Shown piece after piece: positions 20,137 to 29,644 of a stretch of 64,000 bases of DNA. The DNA comes from Muricauda sp. SCSIO 64092. GTDB lineage: Bacteria; Bacteroidota; Bacteroidia; Flavobacteriales; Flavobacteriaceae. Location of the stretch: contig NZ_CP095413.1 of NCBI RefSeq assembly GCF_023016285.1, positions 3,162,001 through 3,226,000 on the forward strand, read 5' to 3'. The stretch's first letter is position 1. Each line of letters opens with the position of its first letter. A model generated the notes under the pieces. The model had not been told where the DNA came from and ran no database searches. It worked only from the letters and a program-made list of their open reading frames with translations. The translations under genes and the position numbers were made by a program.

Positions 20137-20181
20137 TATAGTTTTGTTCATAAAAAAATAGGTTTTATGAACAAAACTATA
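20137..20181 (+). repeat. Perfect 19-bp inverted repeat across a possible start codon
   Basis: The left arm (20137-20155, TATAGTTTTGTTCATAAAA) is the exact reverse complement of 20163-20181, with a 7-nt loop. The right arm contains the ATG at 20167, the first possible start of the following GH29 gene. In RNA this would form a strong hairpin that hides that start. It could also end the upstream transcript, but no T-run follows. Confidence 0.85.
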
Positions 20182-20190
20182 ATAAAAACA

Positions 20191-21243
20191 ATGACAAAAA
20201 AAAATCTTACAATAGCAATTCTGGCCTTGAATGTTTCCATAACATTCTCGCAAACAGATTATTTAGATGAAACCGGTGAAGATTATGCCAACCGTATACA
20301 GTGGTTTACAGATGCTAAATATGGGATGTTTATCCACTTTGGACTGTATAGCCAGCTCGGAGGTGTTTGGGAGGGAAAGGAAATAAAAAAATACGCAGAA
20401 TGGATACAGGCCAATGCAGATATCCCTGCTCAGGTTTACGCTATGTTAATGACTACTTTCAATCCCAAAGATTTTGATGCTGATTTTATAGCCAAAACCG
20501 CTAAAAAAGCAGGCATGAAATATGTTGTTATTACCACCAAGCACCATGAAGGCTTCTGTTTATGGGATAGCAAATATACTAATTTCGATGTGGCAGGCAC
20601 CCCGTTTAAAGGGCGTGATATTCTTGCAGAATTGAGTGCAGCCTGCAAAAGGCATGGCTTACGCTTTGGTACTTATTATAGCATTATCGATTGGCATCAC
20701 CCCTCGCAGGAGCGGAATATTGACGGGGATAGTCCGTGGGGTAAATGGGGGCATGTACGCATGAAATCCAAAAAAAAAGAAGAGTATATCCAGTACATAA
20801 AGAATCAAGTTAAGGAGCTTGTTGAAAATTACGACACAGACATCCTTTGGTTTGACGGCGACTGGGTTTACTGGTGGGACATGGCATCAGGCAAAGACCT
20901 ATACCAATACATAAGGGAGTTGAAACCCGGGATAATCATCAACAACAGGGTAGCAAAGCGTGCAAAATTCAAAAAGGATTTTGGCACTCCCGAGCAGAAA
21001 CATCCCGGTGGCAAGTTAACCCATAATTGGGAAGCGTGTTATACCATGAACAAATCCTGGGGCTTTAAAAAAAGCGATAAGAATTGGAAAGACGCTCAAA
21101 CGATTTATAACAAATTGAAGGATATCAATGGTAAAGGGGGCAACCTGCTTTTAAACATAGGGCCTGACGGTAATGGTAATGTTCCTGAAGAATCGGTGAA
21201 AATCTTATTGGAAGTGGGTAAGATGCTTAAAGAGACTAAATAA
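20191..21243 (+). CDS. GH29 alpha-L-fucosidase family glycosidase (copy 2)
   Basis: Compact GH29 enzyme (350 residues from ATG 20191). This start is preferred because it opens a clean signal peptide (MTKKNLTIAILALNVSITFSQ) and lies outside the hairpin that contains ATG 20167. Motifs are WFTDAKYGMFIHFGLYSQL, KYVVITTKHHEGFCLW and DILWFDGDW, with Asp222 as likely nucleophile, then GNLLLNIGPDGNGNVPEES at the barrel end. It lacks the long C-terminal beta-domain of the other two GH29 proteins and ends right after the barrel. Co-location with GH95 and GH117-like genes suggests stepwise removal of side sugars. Confidence 0.9.
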   Translation: MTKKNLTIAILALNVSITFSQTDYLDETGEDYANRIQWFTDAKYGMFIHFGLYSQLGGVWEGKEIKKYAEWIQANADIPAQVYAMLMTTFNPKDFDADFIAKTAKKAGMKYVVITTKHHEGFCLWDSKYTNFDVAGTPFKGRDILAELSAACKRHGLRFGTYYSIIDWHHPSQERNIDGDSPWGKWGHVRMKSKKKEEYIQYIKNQVKELVENYDTDILWFDGDWVYWWDMASGKDLYQYIRELKPGIIINNRVAKRAKFKKDFGTPEQKHPGGKLTHNWEACYTMNKSWGFKKSDKNWKDAQTIYNKLKDINGKGGNLLLNIGPDGNGNVPEESVKILLEVGKMLKETK

Positions 21244-21246
21244 GAA

Positions 21247-21516
21247 AGTGACGGTTCTTAGGTGGACGGTGTAGAAATTCGAGCTGGGGTTGACATGGAT
21301 AACGATGGAACCATTGACTGTTGGACTAATTTAACAAAGGTTAAGGAAGCTTATTCGCAAAAGCCGGGTTTTGTAAAGGTGGTTGAGGTGCTTCCGGCTA
21401 CCCTGAATGTATCGGAATAGGAAGCTGGTTATGCTTTTAAGATCGAAATACGATTTTATAATAACAACAATGTCTTCCCTGTTCTGGATTCCTTTGAAGC
21501 ATCTTTTGCCAATTAA
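21247..21516 (+). pseudogene. Decayed C-terminus of the 15317-16741 propeller gene
   Basis: Ninety codons align end to end with the C-terminus of the upstream propeller lipoprotein: VDGVEIRAGVDMDNDGTID against VDGIEIRVGVDTNNDGNID, YSQKPGFVKVVEVLPATLNV against YSQKPGFVRVVEAFPATLDV, and FPVLDSFEASFAN against FPILDSFEASFVG. Two in-frame TAG stops interrupt it (after DGS and after LNVSE). The first part of the gene is absent. It is the remnant of a tandem or segmental duplication within the locus. Confidence 0.9.
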
Positions 21517-21651
21517 ATAAGAGGATATAGCAAAAGATACGGGAGGTTTCTACAGTAGTTTTTGAGGTGAAATAAAATTAAATAACCAACAATACATTAA
21601 ATCAAAACCGCTGGTCAAACATACAATTATCAGCTTAAAATAGAAAAACCA

Positions 21652-23550
21652 ATGGGTCTGAGCCTCCTTCCTAAATCGTTGTATTTGCTAGTGCTGGCAC
21701 TGGCACTTATTTTACAGTCTTGTGGTAGTGGTGAATCCGTAGTGACTAAATCACCAGATGGGAAGGTAGTACTAGAAATCATCAATGTGGAAGGCCAATT
21801 GAAGTATCGCGTGCTTCGCGAAGGCAGATTGATGATGGATTCATCGGCTATATCGATTATTCCGGATAGCCGTTTTACCATAACCAAGATCTCACAAAAT
21901 GGGGACGACCGTACCTGGGAGCCGGTTTGGGGACAGTTTAGCTCAATAAGGGATTCTTATCAAGAAACTATCCTTGCAATGGATTTTGACGGAGTGTCCG
22001 GCCAACTGGTTTGCAGGGCCTACGACAAGGGAGTGGCCTTTCGTTTTAAACTTAGTGAAAACAGCCCATTGGAGCAAGTTTCCTACGAATGTGAGTTTAA
22101 TCTGCCTATAGGAAGCAAATTCTACCATACTTCAGGGGAAAGTAAACCTATTGGGCCAATTGCTGTTTCTGATGTGTCTAAAAAAGTGAAGCTTCCGGTT
22201 GTAGTTGAAAATGCCTTGGGAGGTTATATGTCGATTTTGGAATCCGATTTGTACAGTGCCAGGGGATTCAGTGTAATGGATATTGAAGCTGATAAAGAAA
22301 GGAATTTGTTGATAGCGGCCAATACGGGCAAAACTGAAAATGGGCGGATTAAAACGCCATGGAGGGTTATTTTATTGGAAGAAAAGATAGGGAACTTGGT
22401 GGTCAATACGGTTCCCATCAACCTTGCCGCCCCCAATCAACTGCAGGATGTTTCCTGGATCAAACCGGGCAAAGCCCTGTGGGATTGGCGGGTACATGGA
22501 TACGAAGCTCCCAATGGATTCAAATATGGAATCAATACGGAAAGCTATTTGCGCTTCATCGATTTTGCAGCAGCACATGATATTGAATATTTTTTGATCG
22601 ATGATGCCTGGTACACACATGTGAGCAAAGGGCACATAGAGCATTCCGACAAACTTGATCTGCCTAAAGTAAGCCAATATGCAAAAGAGAAAGACGTTGG
22701 CCTTATCCTATACTACGACAGAAAAAAAGGTAAATACGGTGATGAAGACCTGTTCGATTATTATCGGGAATTGGGAATGAAGGGAATCAAATATGGTTTT
22801 ATGGGAAGCGATGTGCCATTTACCCAATCGGCGATAGCGCAAAGTGCCCAAAACAAACTACTTATCGACTTCCACGATGGCCCTGTGCCTTTTACTGGGA
22901 TTCGAAGAACACTGCCCAATGCGGTTACCCGCGAATACTGTCATGCACAACAGGACGCTAGAAGGGCTTTCACCCCTGAAGCATTTATCAGAATGGCGTT
23001 GATCAATGCAATTCAGGGACCGTTGGATATGAATAACGGGAATTTCGACATCACGGGTATCAATTCGGGTAAACGACAAAAGGGACCGAGGCAGTTGAAT
23101 TCATACCCCACCACGGTCACGGCCGAGGCGGCACGCACTTTAATCATATTTAGCGGGTTGGTCTGTTTACCGGATGCGCCTGAAGCTTATTCGGCCAAGG
23201 CCGATCTGTTCGGGTTTATCAAGGAATTGCCGATTGGAAAATGGGATGAAAGCCGGGTGCTCTATGCAAATATGGATCTTTTTATTTCGACCGCAAGGAG
23301 GCATGGCGATGCATGGTTTGTCGGTAGTGTGGCCAGCCAAAAAGGAGCTTCCTTGGATATAGAGATGGACTTTCTCAAAGACGGAACGGAGTATAACGTG
23401 ACGTATTATGAGGATGCCGAGGATACACATTGCAGGACAAATCCCGAAGTGTATCAGGTACGCCGAGGCACTGTAAAAAGGGGGGATATTGTTAAGGCAA
23501 TTATAGCTCCCGGTGGAGGTCATTGCATGTGGATCAGGCCAGCCCTGTAG
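21652..23550 (+). CDS. GH97 glycoside hydrolase, lipoprotein
   Basis: GH97 enzyme of 632 residues; the family holds alpha-glucosidases and alpha-galactosidases. Lipoprotein signal with LILQSCGSGE. An N-terminal beta-sandwich (SPDGKVVLEIINVEGQLKYR) is followed by a catalytic barrel with HDIEYFLIDDAWY, GIKYGFMGSDVPF, LLIDFHDGPVPFTGIRRT and REYCHAQQDARRAF, and a C-terminal beta-domain. At the usual retaining-type nucleophile position (KVDF in that subgroup) it has KYGF. The position that is glutamate in SusB-like inverting members (HE) is HD here. It therefore belongs to another subgroup whose mechanism I cannot state. In this PUL an alpha-galactosidase role would fit the galactose pathway. Confidence 0.88.
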   Translation: MGLSLLPKSLYLLVLALALILQSCGSGESVVTKSPDGKVVLEIINVEGQLKYRVLREGRLMMDSSAISIIPDSRFTITKISQNGDDRTWEPVWGQFSSIRDSYQETILAMDFDGVSGQLVCRAYDKGVAFRFKLSENSPLEQVSYECEFNLPIGSKFYHTSGESKPIGPIAVSDVSKKVKLPVVVENALGGYMSILESDLYSARGFSVMDIEADKERNLLIAANTGKTENGRIKTPWRVILLEEKIGNLVVNTVPINLAAPNQLQDVSWIKPGKALWDWRVHGYEAPNGFKYGINTESYLRFIDFAAAHDIEYFLIDDAWYTHVSKGHIEHSDKLDLPKVSQYAKEKDVGLILYYDRKKGKYGDEDLFDYYRELGMKGIKYGFMGSDVPFTQSAIAQSAQNKLLIDFHDGPVPFTGIRRTLPNAVTREYCHAQQDARRAFTPEAFIRMALINAIQGPLDMNNGNFDITGINSGKRQKGPRQLNSYPTTVTAEAARTLIIFSGLVCLPDAPEAYSAKADLFGFIKELPIGKWDESRVLYANMDLFISTARRHGDAWFVGSVASQKGASLDIEMDFLKDGTEYNVTYYEDAEDTHCRTNPEVYQVRRGTVKRGDIVKAIIAPGGGHCMWIRPAL

Positions 23551-23631
23551 GTTGTGACTGCCCCAGGATTTAGTTTTAAAACGCTAAAGTGATTCACTAA
23601 AAATGAAGATTGATATTTTAAAAGATTATGA

Positions 23632-26259
23632 ATGAAGAAAAAACTGATGTTTACTACGATTGTTTTTTATGGGTTTTTTTTGTCGGCCATATCCCAATCG
23701 GTAGGGGGGGGAATTTATTCCAATGAAGGGTCGGAATATATTGGTATGCCCGTTGGAGGCATCTGTACGGGCAATGTATATCTCTCGGGAGACGGGCGAT
23801 TGTGGGACTGGGACATCTTCAATACCACCGAGCTGGTCTATGGCGGAAGCGGCGGGGACAAGTTCTATCGGGCACCGATGAAATCCACGGACAGAAAAAA
23901 ACACCATCTGGAACAGGGGTTCGCCATTCGTACCACGGTAAAGGGAAAGTCTCAGGTCAGAACCCTGGACCAAAAAGGTTTTGAACATATTACCTTTAGG
24001 GGGGAATACCCCATAGGTAAAGTCATCTATCAGGATAAGAATGCCCCGGTTTCCGTAAAACTGGAGGCTTTTTCACCTTTCATCCCGACGGATGATGTGA
24101 ATTCCGGATTACCTGCAGTGGTAATGGAGTATGAGATTACCAATACCACCAAACGTACCATTACTTTGGAAATAGGGGGATGGCTTCAAAATGTGGTAAA
24201 CCATTACTCCTCGAACAAGCAAAAGGGCCAGCTAGTGAACACTGTTCATAAGGAAGATTCGTTCATACGGCTGAGTGCAGGTTCGGAAGGGGAAAACTTT
24301 GAAGACCTACCCGATTGGGGAAGTATGGCACTTACCTTGGAAAGTAAAGGCAAGGGAAATGCGAACGTTGGAAAGTTTAAGGCTAAAGACCTGTCCCAGG
24401 TTTTTGAATCTGGTGAAACGAAAGCTGGTGCTACCAACGGCGAACAGTTATTGGGAACTATAAGTACTTCGTTTACCTTAGCAAAAAGGGAATCGAAAAA
24501 AGTACGGTTTATCATTTCCTGGTATTTTCCGAACATCCATAGACTGAACACCTTTCGTGCCCCGGAAACCTTATGGGCCGACTATGGCTCACTCCGACAT
24601 TTTTATTCCAAATTTTTCAAAAATGCCGACGGAGTTGCCGATTATATCTTGAAAAATCGGGAGTTGATTGAAAACACCAAACTCTGGAACAAGACCTGGT
24701 ACGATTCCAGTCTACCTGTTTCTTTTTTGGACAGGACATTTGTGAATGTCAGTACCCTGGCCACTACTTCATCGGCACGATTCACCAGCAAAAACCTATT
24801 GGTTCCCTATAATGAAGGACGATTTTATGCTTTTGAAGGAGCCTATTTAGGCTTTGGTACCTGCACCCATGTATTTCATTATGAGCAGGCTATGGGTAGG
24901 GTGTTCCCCAAATTGGCCCGGGATCTTCGGGAAAAAGTAGATCTGGGGCTCAGTTTTGACAAAGACAGAGGCATAATCCGTTACCGTGGCGAGTTTAGCA
25001 AATTTGGCCATCACGATGGCCGTGGACATGCCATTGACGGACATGCAGGCACTATTTTGCGCATCTACCGGGAGCACCTCATGGCCCCTGATTATGGCTT
25101 TTTAGAATACAACTGGCCCAAAATAAAGTTGGCCATACAAGCCATGATCGATCAGGACAAGGAAAAAACAGGAGAAGCGGATGGAATCCTGGAAGGCATA
25201 CAATACAACACTTTGGACAAAATCTGGTATGGAAAAATAAGCTGGATCAGTGGGTTGTATGCAGCGGTGCTCAAGGCAGGAAGTGAAATGGCTATCGAAG
25301 TGGAAGATGAAGCGTTTGCAATGGAATGTACACAGGTAGCCGCTTTAGCCAAAAAGAACATCTCCTCGGAATTGTTCAACGGGGAGTACTTTATACAAAA
25401 AGTTGACCCTGGAGACCCCTTGGCCGTGAACTCCAATCAAGGTTGCCATTCTGACCAACTGCTGGGGCAGTACTGGGCCTCACAAGTAGGTTTGGGTGAT
25501 GTGCTGGAAAAAGATAAAATAATCAGCGCATTAAAATCCATCTATAAATACAACTATGTGGAAAATTACGGTAAGTATCTGGATACTGCCATCGTGAAGG
25601 TAAAACGCCACTACGCACAATCTGATGAACCCGGGCTGATCATGTGTACTTTCCCCAAAGGTGGGGCAAAGGCGTCTTATGGAAATGCCCGAACCAGGTG
25701 GGATATGCTGGCAGTTGGCTATTTCAGTGAAGTATGGACTGCACAGGAACACCAAGTGGCCGCCAATATGATCGATTATGGAATGTTGGACGAGGCATTG
25801 ACCCTCCAGAATGCCGTTAATCACAGATATGCCCCCCAAAAGCGCAACCCTTACAACGAAATCGAATATGGGAACCATTATACCCGTGCCATGAGCGGCT
25901 ATGCCCCTTTTGTCTCCGCTAGTGGATTTTATTTCCATGGTCCAAAAGGTATTATCGGGTTTGACCCCAAAATAGGATCGGAGAATTTCAAAAGTGCCTT
26001 TATTGTTGCAGAAGGATGGGGTAGTTACCGGCAGCAGGCTGACCAAGATGTAAAAACAGCTGAGATCGAACTGAAATATGGTCAATTGAAGGTTTCTCGA
26101 TGGCAATTGCCCTCTGGTTGGGTACAGGATACTTTTATGGTAACCCTTGATGGAAAACCCGTTGAAATAAAAAAGGAGCAGGAAAAAGGAAAAACCTATC
26201 TGGTTTTTGATGAAGTTCTTTTGAATGCCGGACAAGAATTGAAAATCGAAAAAAGATAA
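23632..26259 (+). CDS. GH116-like (DUF608) glycosidase, intact copy
   Basis: Secreted 875-residue protein of the GBA2/DUF608 type. A signal peptide is followed by the N-terminal beta-sandwich (IGMPVGGICTGNVYLSGDGR) and an (alpha/alpha)6 catalytic domain with TCTHVFHYEQAMGRVFPKL, the metal or acid-rich stretch EADGILEGIQYNTLD, LFNGEYFIQKV, EPGLIMCTFPKGG and EVWTAQEHQVAANMI. Known GH116 members cleave beta-glucosides, beta-xylosides or GlcNAc, but this clade is poorly described. Two broken relatives occur in the window (6210-7275 and 48895-49672). Its survival as the only whole copy suggests it carries the function. Confidence 0.82.
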   Translation: MKKKLMFTTIVFYGFFLSAISQSVGGGIYSNEGSEYIGMPVGGICTGNVYLSGDGRLWDWDIFNTTELVYGGSGGDKFYRAPMKSTDRKKHHLEQGFAIRTTVKGKSQVRTLDQKGFEHITFRGEYPIGKVIYQDKNAPVSVKLEAFSPFIPTDDVNSGLPAVVMEYEITNTTKRTITLEIGGWLQNVVNHYSSNKQKGQLVNTVHKEDSFIRLSAGSEGENFEDLPDWGSMALTLESKGKGNANVGKFKAKDLSQVFESGETKAGATNGEQLLGTISTSFTLAKRESKKVRFIISWYFPNIHRLNTFRAPETLWADYGSLRHFYSKFFKNADGVADYILKNRELIENTKLWNKTWYDSSLPVSFLDRTFVNVSTLATTSSARFTSKNLLVPYNEGRFYAFEGAYLGFGTCTHVFHYEQAMGRVFPKLARDLREKVDLGLSFDKDRGIIRYRGEFSKFGHHDGRGHAIDGHAGTILRIYREHLMAPDYGFLEYNWPKIKLAIQAMIDQDKEKTGEADGILEGIQYNTLDKIWYGKISWISGLYAAVLKAGSEMAIEVEDEAFAMECTQVAALAKKNISSELFNGEYFIQKVDPGDPLAVNSNQGCHSDQLLGQYWASQVGLGDVLEKDKIISALKSIYKYNYVENYGKYLDTAIVKVKRHYAQSDEPGLIMCTFPKGGAKASYGNARTRWDMLAVGYFSEVWTAQEHQVAANMIDYGMLDEALTLQNAVNHRYAPQKRNPYNEIEYGNHYTRAMSGYAPFVSASGFYFHGPKGIIGFDPKIGSENFKSAFIVAEGWGSYRQQADQDVKTAEIELKYGQLKVSRWQLPSGWVQDTFMVTLDGKPVEIKKEQEKGKTYLVFDEVLLNAGQELKIEKR

Positions 26260-26305
26260 AGTTTCAACGAGAATATGGAGTTGATTGAAATAATTAATTA
26301 TCCAG

Positions 26306-27949
26306 ATGAAAATGAACATATTATTCCCGGCGGTATTGACATTGTTGATTGGCTGTACCCCTGCATCCCGGTATCATCCGGTCGGTGAAGCGCCATTTGC
26401 TATCAACGGGGTGGATGTGCCCCCTATTGAAAATCCTGATGCCTTGTATGAACCGCAATTGGTAGGCCCATGGAAAAAACTGTATCACCCTCAGAATGCA
26501 ACTTATATGAATGACCATACGGTCTATCGCCATACTAATGGTAGCTGGCATGTTATAGGTATAGGAAATCAACTTCCTACAAAAGGGTTTTCCAATCCTT
26601 GGACAATGGAAGTACAGTTTACACATGGTTCGAGCAAAGAATTGCTGGGGGACTATACCGATCATGAACCGATTTCAAGGCATCCCAATCTGGATAAGGA
26701 CAAAACATACGATGAATTAAAATCCCAACCAAAGGACCATTACCCGGCCTGGGCACCTCATGCCATCCGCTACAACGGGGAATGTTGGCTGTTTTATGCA
26801 CCACAGAATTTCTTTATTGAGAAATCAAAGGACATGTCCAATTGGGAAATTGTAAACCATTACGCAAATAAGTTGCCGGTAAAAAATCCCTACGAGTTGG
26901 AAAAGTTCGATTTCAGGAATGGTGGTGCGGATATTCGGGACTATATGATCTTACGAATAGACAAGGAAACATGGCTATTGTACCATACCGGTATCGAAAA
27001 AGGAACGGGAGTGGCGAGTATAACGGTCTATGAATCCAAAAACGGATTAGCCAACTGGAAATATGTCGGTGAGGCCATGACCTTTCGCGGTATAAAAACC
27101 AAACCCTGGAGTTCGGGCGAATCCCCCTTCGTATTTAAACGGGGAAACTATTTCTACCTGAGTCTTACGCATACTTCTGGAGAAGCCGGATATCACCAAA
27201 CCTGGATGTTCCGTTCCAAAGACCCCTATTATTTTGGAAATTATGGCGGCATCCATGACCAGACAAGTAAGAAGAACTGTGATTTCGTTACCGGTTTTGG
27301 TGCTCATGCACCTGAAATCATTTATGAGCCCGATGCAAATAAATGGTACATGACCACCTGTGGTTGGAGCTGGGATCGTGTGAAAAAACCGGAAGCTGCG
27401 TCCGGGGGAGTAGCTATCGCTGAAATAGAATGGAAAAAGACGGGAGCAACCCTGACCAATCACGATTTTGAATACGGTACATTAACGGGTTGGGAAAAAG
27501 AAGGTGAGGCCTTTGAACTGTCGTTGGCCAATTACCAACACAAAGGCAAAAATATTAAACAAAACGGAAGCTTTTTTGTAAGCAGCCTGTTTTATGAAAG
27601 CAGTAATCAGGAAACTTTTAAAGTGGGTGGGGTAAAAAAAGATGCATCACAAACAGGGGTCGTAAGATCTGAATCCTTCATTTTAACAAAAGGCGCAACC
27701 CTGGACTTTCTAATAATGGGAGGCAATAATTCCGAAACGCTTTATGTGGCACTGGTAGACGCGAATAAGGGAGGCATCCTTGCAAAAACGAGTGGAAACC
27801 AAAGCTTTGAGTTCGAACGCAAGAAGTTTGATGTTTCACAATATGCTGGTCAAGAATGTTATCTCGAGATAGTAGACAATGATACCACGGCTTGGGGACA
27901 CATTTCAGTGGATGATGTAAACCTAACCATTAAACCACAACTAAAATGA
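26306..27949 (+). CDS. Large beta-propeller glycosidase-like lipoprotein with C-terminal beta-domain
   Basis: Lipoprotein (LLIGC signal) of 547 residues. The N-terminal two thirds show propeller blades: MNDHTVYRHTNGSWHVIGIG, APHAIRYNGECWLFYAPQNF, ETWLLYHTGIEKG, SPFVFKRGNYFYLSLTHTSG and APEIIYEPDANKWYMTTCGW. This resembles GH43/GH32/GH130-type five-bladed enzymes without a firm family match. The last 150 residues form a probable carbohydrate-binding beta-sandwich (LTNHDFEYGTLTGWEKEGEA ... AWGHISVDDVNL). The position between GH116-like and sulfatase genes indicates a role in the same glycan. Activity is unassigned. Confidence 0.6.
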   Translation: MKMNILFPAVLTLLIGCTPASRYHPVGEAPFAINGVDVPPIENPDALYEPQLVGPWKKLYHPQNATYMNDHTVYRHTNGSWHVIGIGNQLPTKGFSNPWTMEVQFTHGSSKELLGDYTDHEPISRHPNLDKDKTYDELKSQPKDHYPAWAPHAIRYNGECWLFYAPQNFFIEKSKDMSNWEIVNHYANKLPVKNPYELEKFDFRNGGADIRDYMILRIDKETWLLYHTGIEKGTGVASITVYESKNGLANWKYVGEAMTFRGIKTKPWSSGESPFVFKRGNYFYLSLTHTSGEAGYHQTWMFRSKDPYYFGNYGGIHDQTSKKNCDFVTGFGAHAPEIIYEPDANKWYMTTCGWSWDRVKKPEAASGGVAIAEIEWKKTGATLTNHDFEYGTLTGWEKEGEAFELSLANYQHKGKNIKQNGSFFVSSLFYESSNQETFKVGGVKKDASQTGVVRSESFILTKGATLDFLIMGGNNSETLYVALVDANKGGILAKTSGNQSFEFERKKFDVSQYAGQECYLEIVDNDTTAWGHISVDDVNLTIKPQLK

Positions 27950-27990
27950 AACAACCCTGTATTTCCTTATGTTAATCCAATTTAAGAACA

Positions 27991-29397
27991 ATGACTGCGA
28001 AGCTATGCACACACATCCCAATATCTTTCTTTTTAATCCTATTATTGAATTGCAACACGGTAAATCAAGAAAAGGAAAAGCCTAATATCATTTATATTTT
28101 GGCTGATGACTTGGGCTATGGGGACCTGGGATGCTATGGGCAAGAAATTATCAAAACACCAAACATTGACGAGTTGGCCGCCCAGGGCATACGTTTCACG
28201 AATCATTATGCCGGCAGTACCGTATGTGCCCCTTCCCGTGGAGCTTTGATGACAGGGCTTCACACAGGGCATGCCTATATCCGTATGAACGGCAAGGGAC
28301 TTGAACTACGGAGCAACCCACAAGACATTACGGTTGGAAAATACCTGCAAGATGTCGGCTACCACACCGCCATGATAGGGAAAGCGAGTACAGGTTGTGA
28401 TACCAGCCCCGGACAGGCAAATGATAAAGGGTTTGATTATTTCTTTGGTTATCTGGGACATGGGCAGGCACATACCTATTTCCCAAAATTCATGCACAAG
28501 AACAAGGAAAAGATTAACTATCCTGAAAACGGAGGTGAGGAGCCTTGGAGGGGAAGGACCTATAGTCCAGACCTCTTTATAGAAGAAGCATTGGGATATA
28601 TGGAAGACAAAAAGGACGAACCATTTTTCCTGATGTATGCATCGCCACTGCCCCATGCTCAGGTATGGGCTCCCGAGGAATTCGAAAAACAATATAAGGG
28701 CCGGTTTGAAGAGGACCCTTATACAGGGAATCACTATGGCACCAGCCCCAGGCCCAATACTACTACCGCTGCTATGGTTTCAAGACTGGATTGGGAAGTA
28801 GGAAAAATTATGAAACAGCTTGAAAAATTGGGCCTTGCAGAAAACACCATCGTAATGTTCTCTAGTGACAATGGCCCACACCAGGAAGGAGGAAGAAAAC
28901 CTAATTTTTTCAAGAGTTCCGGTCCTTTTAGGGGAATCAAGCGCGATTTGTATGAAGGCGGTATCCGAGTTCCTTTTATTGTAAAGTGGCCTGGTGTAGT
29001 GAAAGCCGGACGCACATCAGATCATATGAGCGCCTTTTGGGATATCCTACCTACATTAACAGACATAGTAGATGGAGAAAATCCTAAAAACAGTGATGGC
29101 TTTTCGTTGTTACCTTCTTTGAAAGGAAGCGGGGCCCAACAAAAAGCACATAAATACCTCTATTGGGAATTCAAAGGAATCGATAAGGGCAAAAGGGCCC
29201 TGCGCAAAGGCAACTGGAAATTACACCAGTTTACCAATATCAAATCGGGTGAGGTGCGTTACGAACTCTATAACCTTGCCGATGATCCGGCAGAATCCAA
29301 TAACCTGTTGAAAAAGGAAAAAGGGAAAGCAGATGAACTCAAAGCATTAATGTCTAAGGCGTATTCCGAACCTGAACTGGAAATATTCAAGTTTTAA
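27991..29397 (+). CDS. S1-family formylglycine sulfatase (copy 3), lipoprotein
   Basis: Arylsulfatase-A-like protein of 468 residues. Lipoprotein signal with Cys21 (ILLLNC). Metal-site motif IIYILADDLGYGDLGCYG, activation motif CAPSR with Cys79 as formylglycine precursor, then VMFSSDNGPHQEGG and a short C-terminal subdomain (GNWKLHQFTN). The usual GKWHLG-type lysine loop reads AMIGKASTGCD: the lysine is kept but the histidine that normally follows is replaced. This is worth noting because that histidine commonly contacts sulfate. It ends about 300 bp before the third GH29 gene. Confidence 0.92.
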   Translation: MTAKLCTHIPISFFLILLLNCNTVNQEKEKPNIIYILADDLGYGDLGCYGQEIIKTPNIDELAAQGIRFTNHYAGSTVCAPSRGALMTGLHTGHAYIRMNGKGLELRSNPQDITVGKYLQDVGYHTAMIGKASTGCDTSPGQANDKGFDYFFGYLGHGQAHTYFPKFMHKNKEKINYPENGGEEPWRGRTYSPDLFIEEALGYMEDKKDEPFFLMYASPLPHAQVWAPEEFEKQYKGRFEEDPYTGNHYGTSPRPNTTTAAMVSRLDWEVGKIMKQLEKLGLAENTIVMFSSDNGPHQEGGRKPNFFKSSGPFRGIKRDLYEGGIRVPFIVKWPGVVKAGRTSDHMSAFWDILPTLTDIVDGENPKNSDGFSLLPSLKGSGAQQKAHKYLYWEFKGIDKGKRALRKGNWKLHQFTNIKSGEVRYELYNLADDPAESNNLLKKEKGKADELKALMSKAYSEPELEIFKF

Positions 29398-29644
29398 TAC
29401 TATGAATCATAACCAAATATAGGGATATAAGTTCGGACTTGATTGAAGATAATCAAATACAATGTAACCGATTCATTAGAACTAAAAACAGATGATAAGA
29501 ATGAAGGCTCTAGTTTAAATTTCGATGATTCCCGAAAATCCCATTATGCTTTGTTTTAGGGACATTCGAATTCATAAACAGAATGAAAATCGAGCAAAAA
29601 GCAAAATTTAACAACAAGTATCAACGCTTTCATAAACCAAAGCC
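29398..29644. other. A/T-rich intergenic region without a gene
   Basis: No ORF with family features is visible. The region separates the third sulfatase from the leader of the third GH29 gene, and probably holds a promoter for GH29-GH2 since the gap is the longest within the + strand enzyme block. No clear TTG/TAnnTTTG pair could be placed with confidence. Confidence 0.4.

Noticed and set aside
25531..26319. - strand ORF of 262 codons
   Set aside because: Antisense to the intact GH116-like gene; composition is the mirror of the sense codons.
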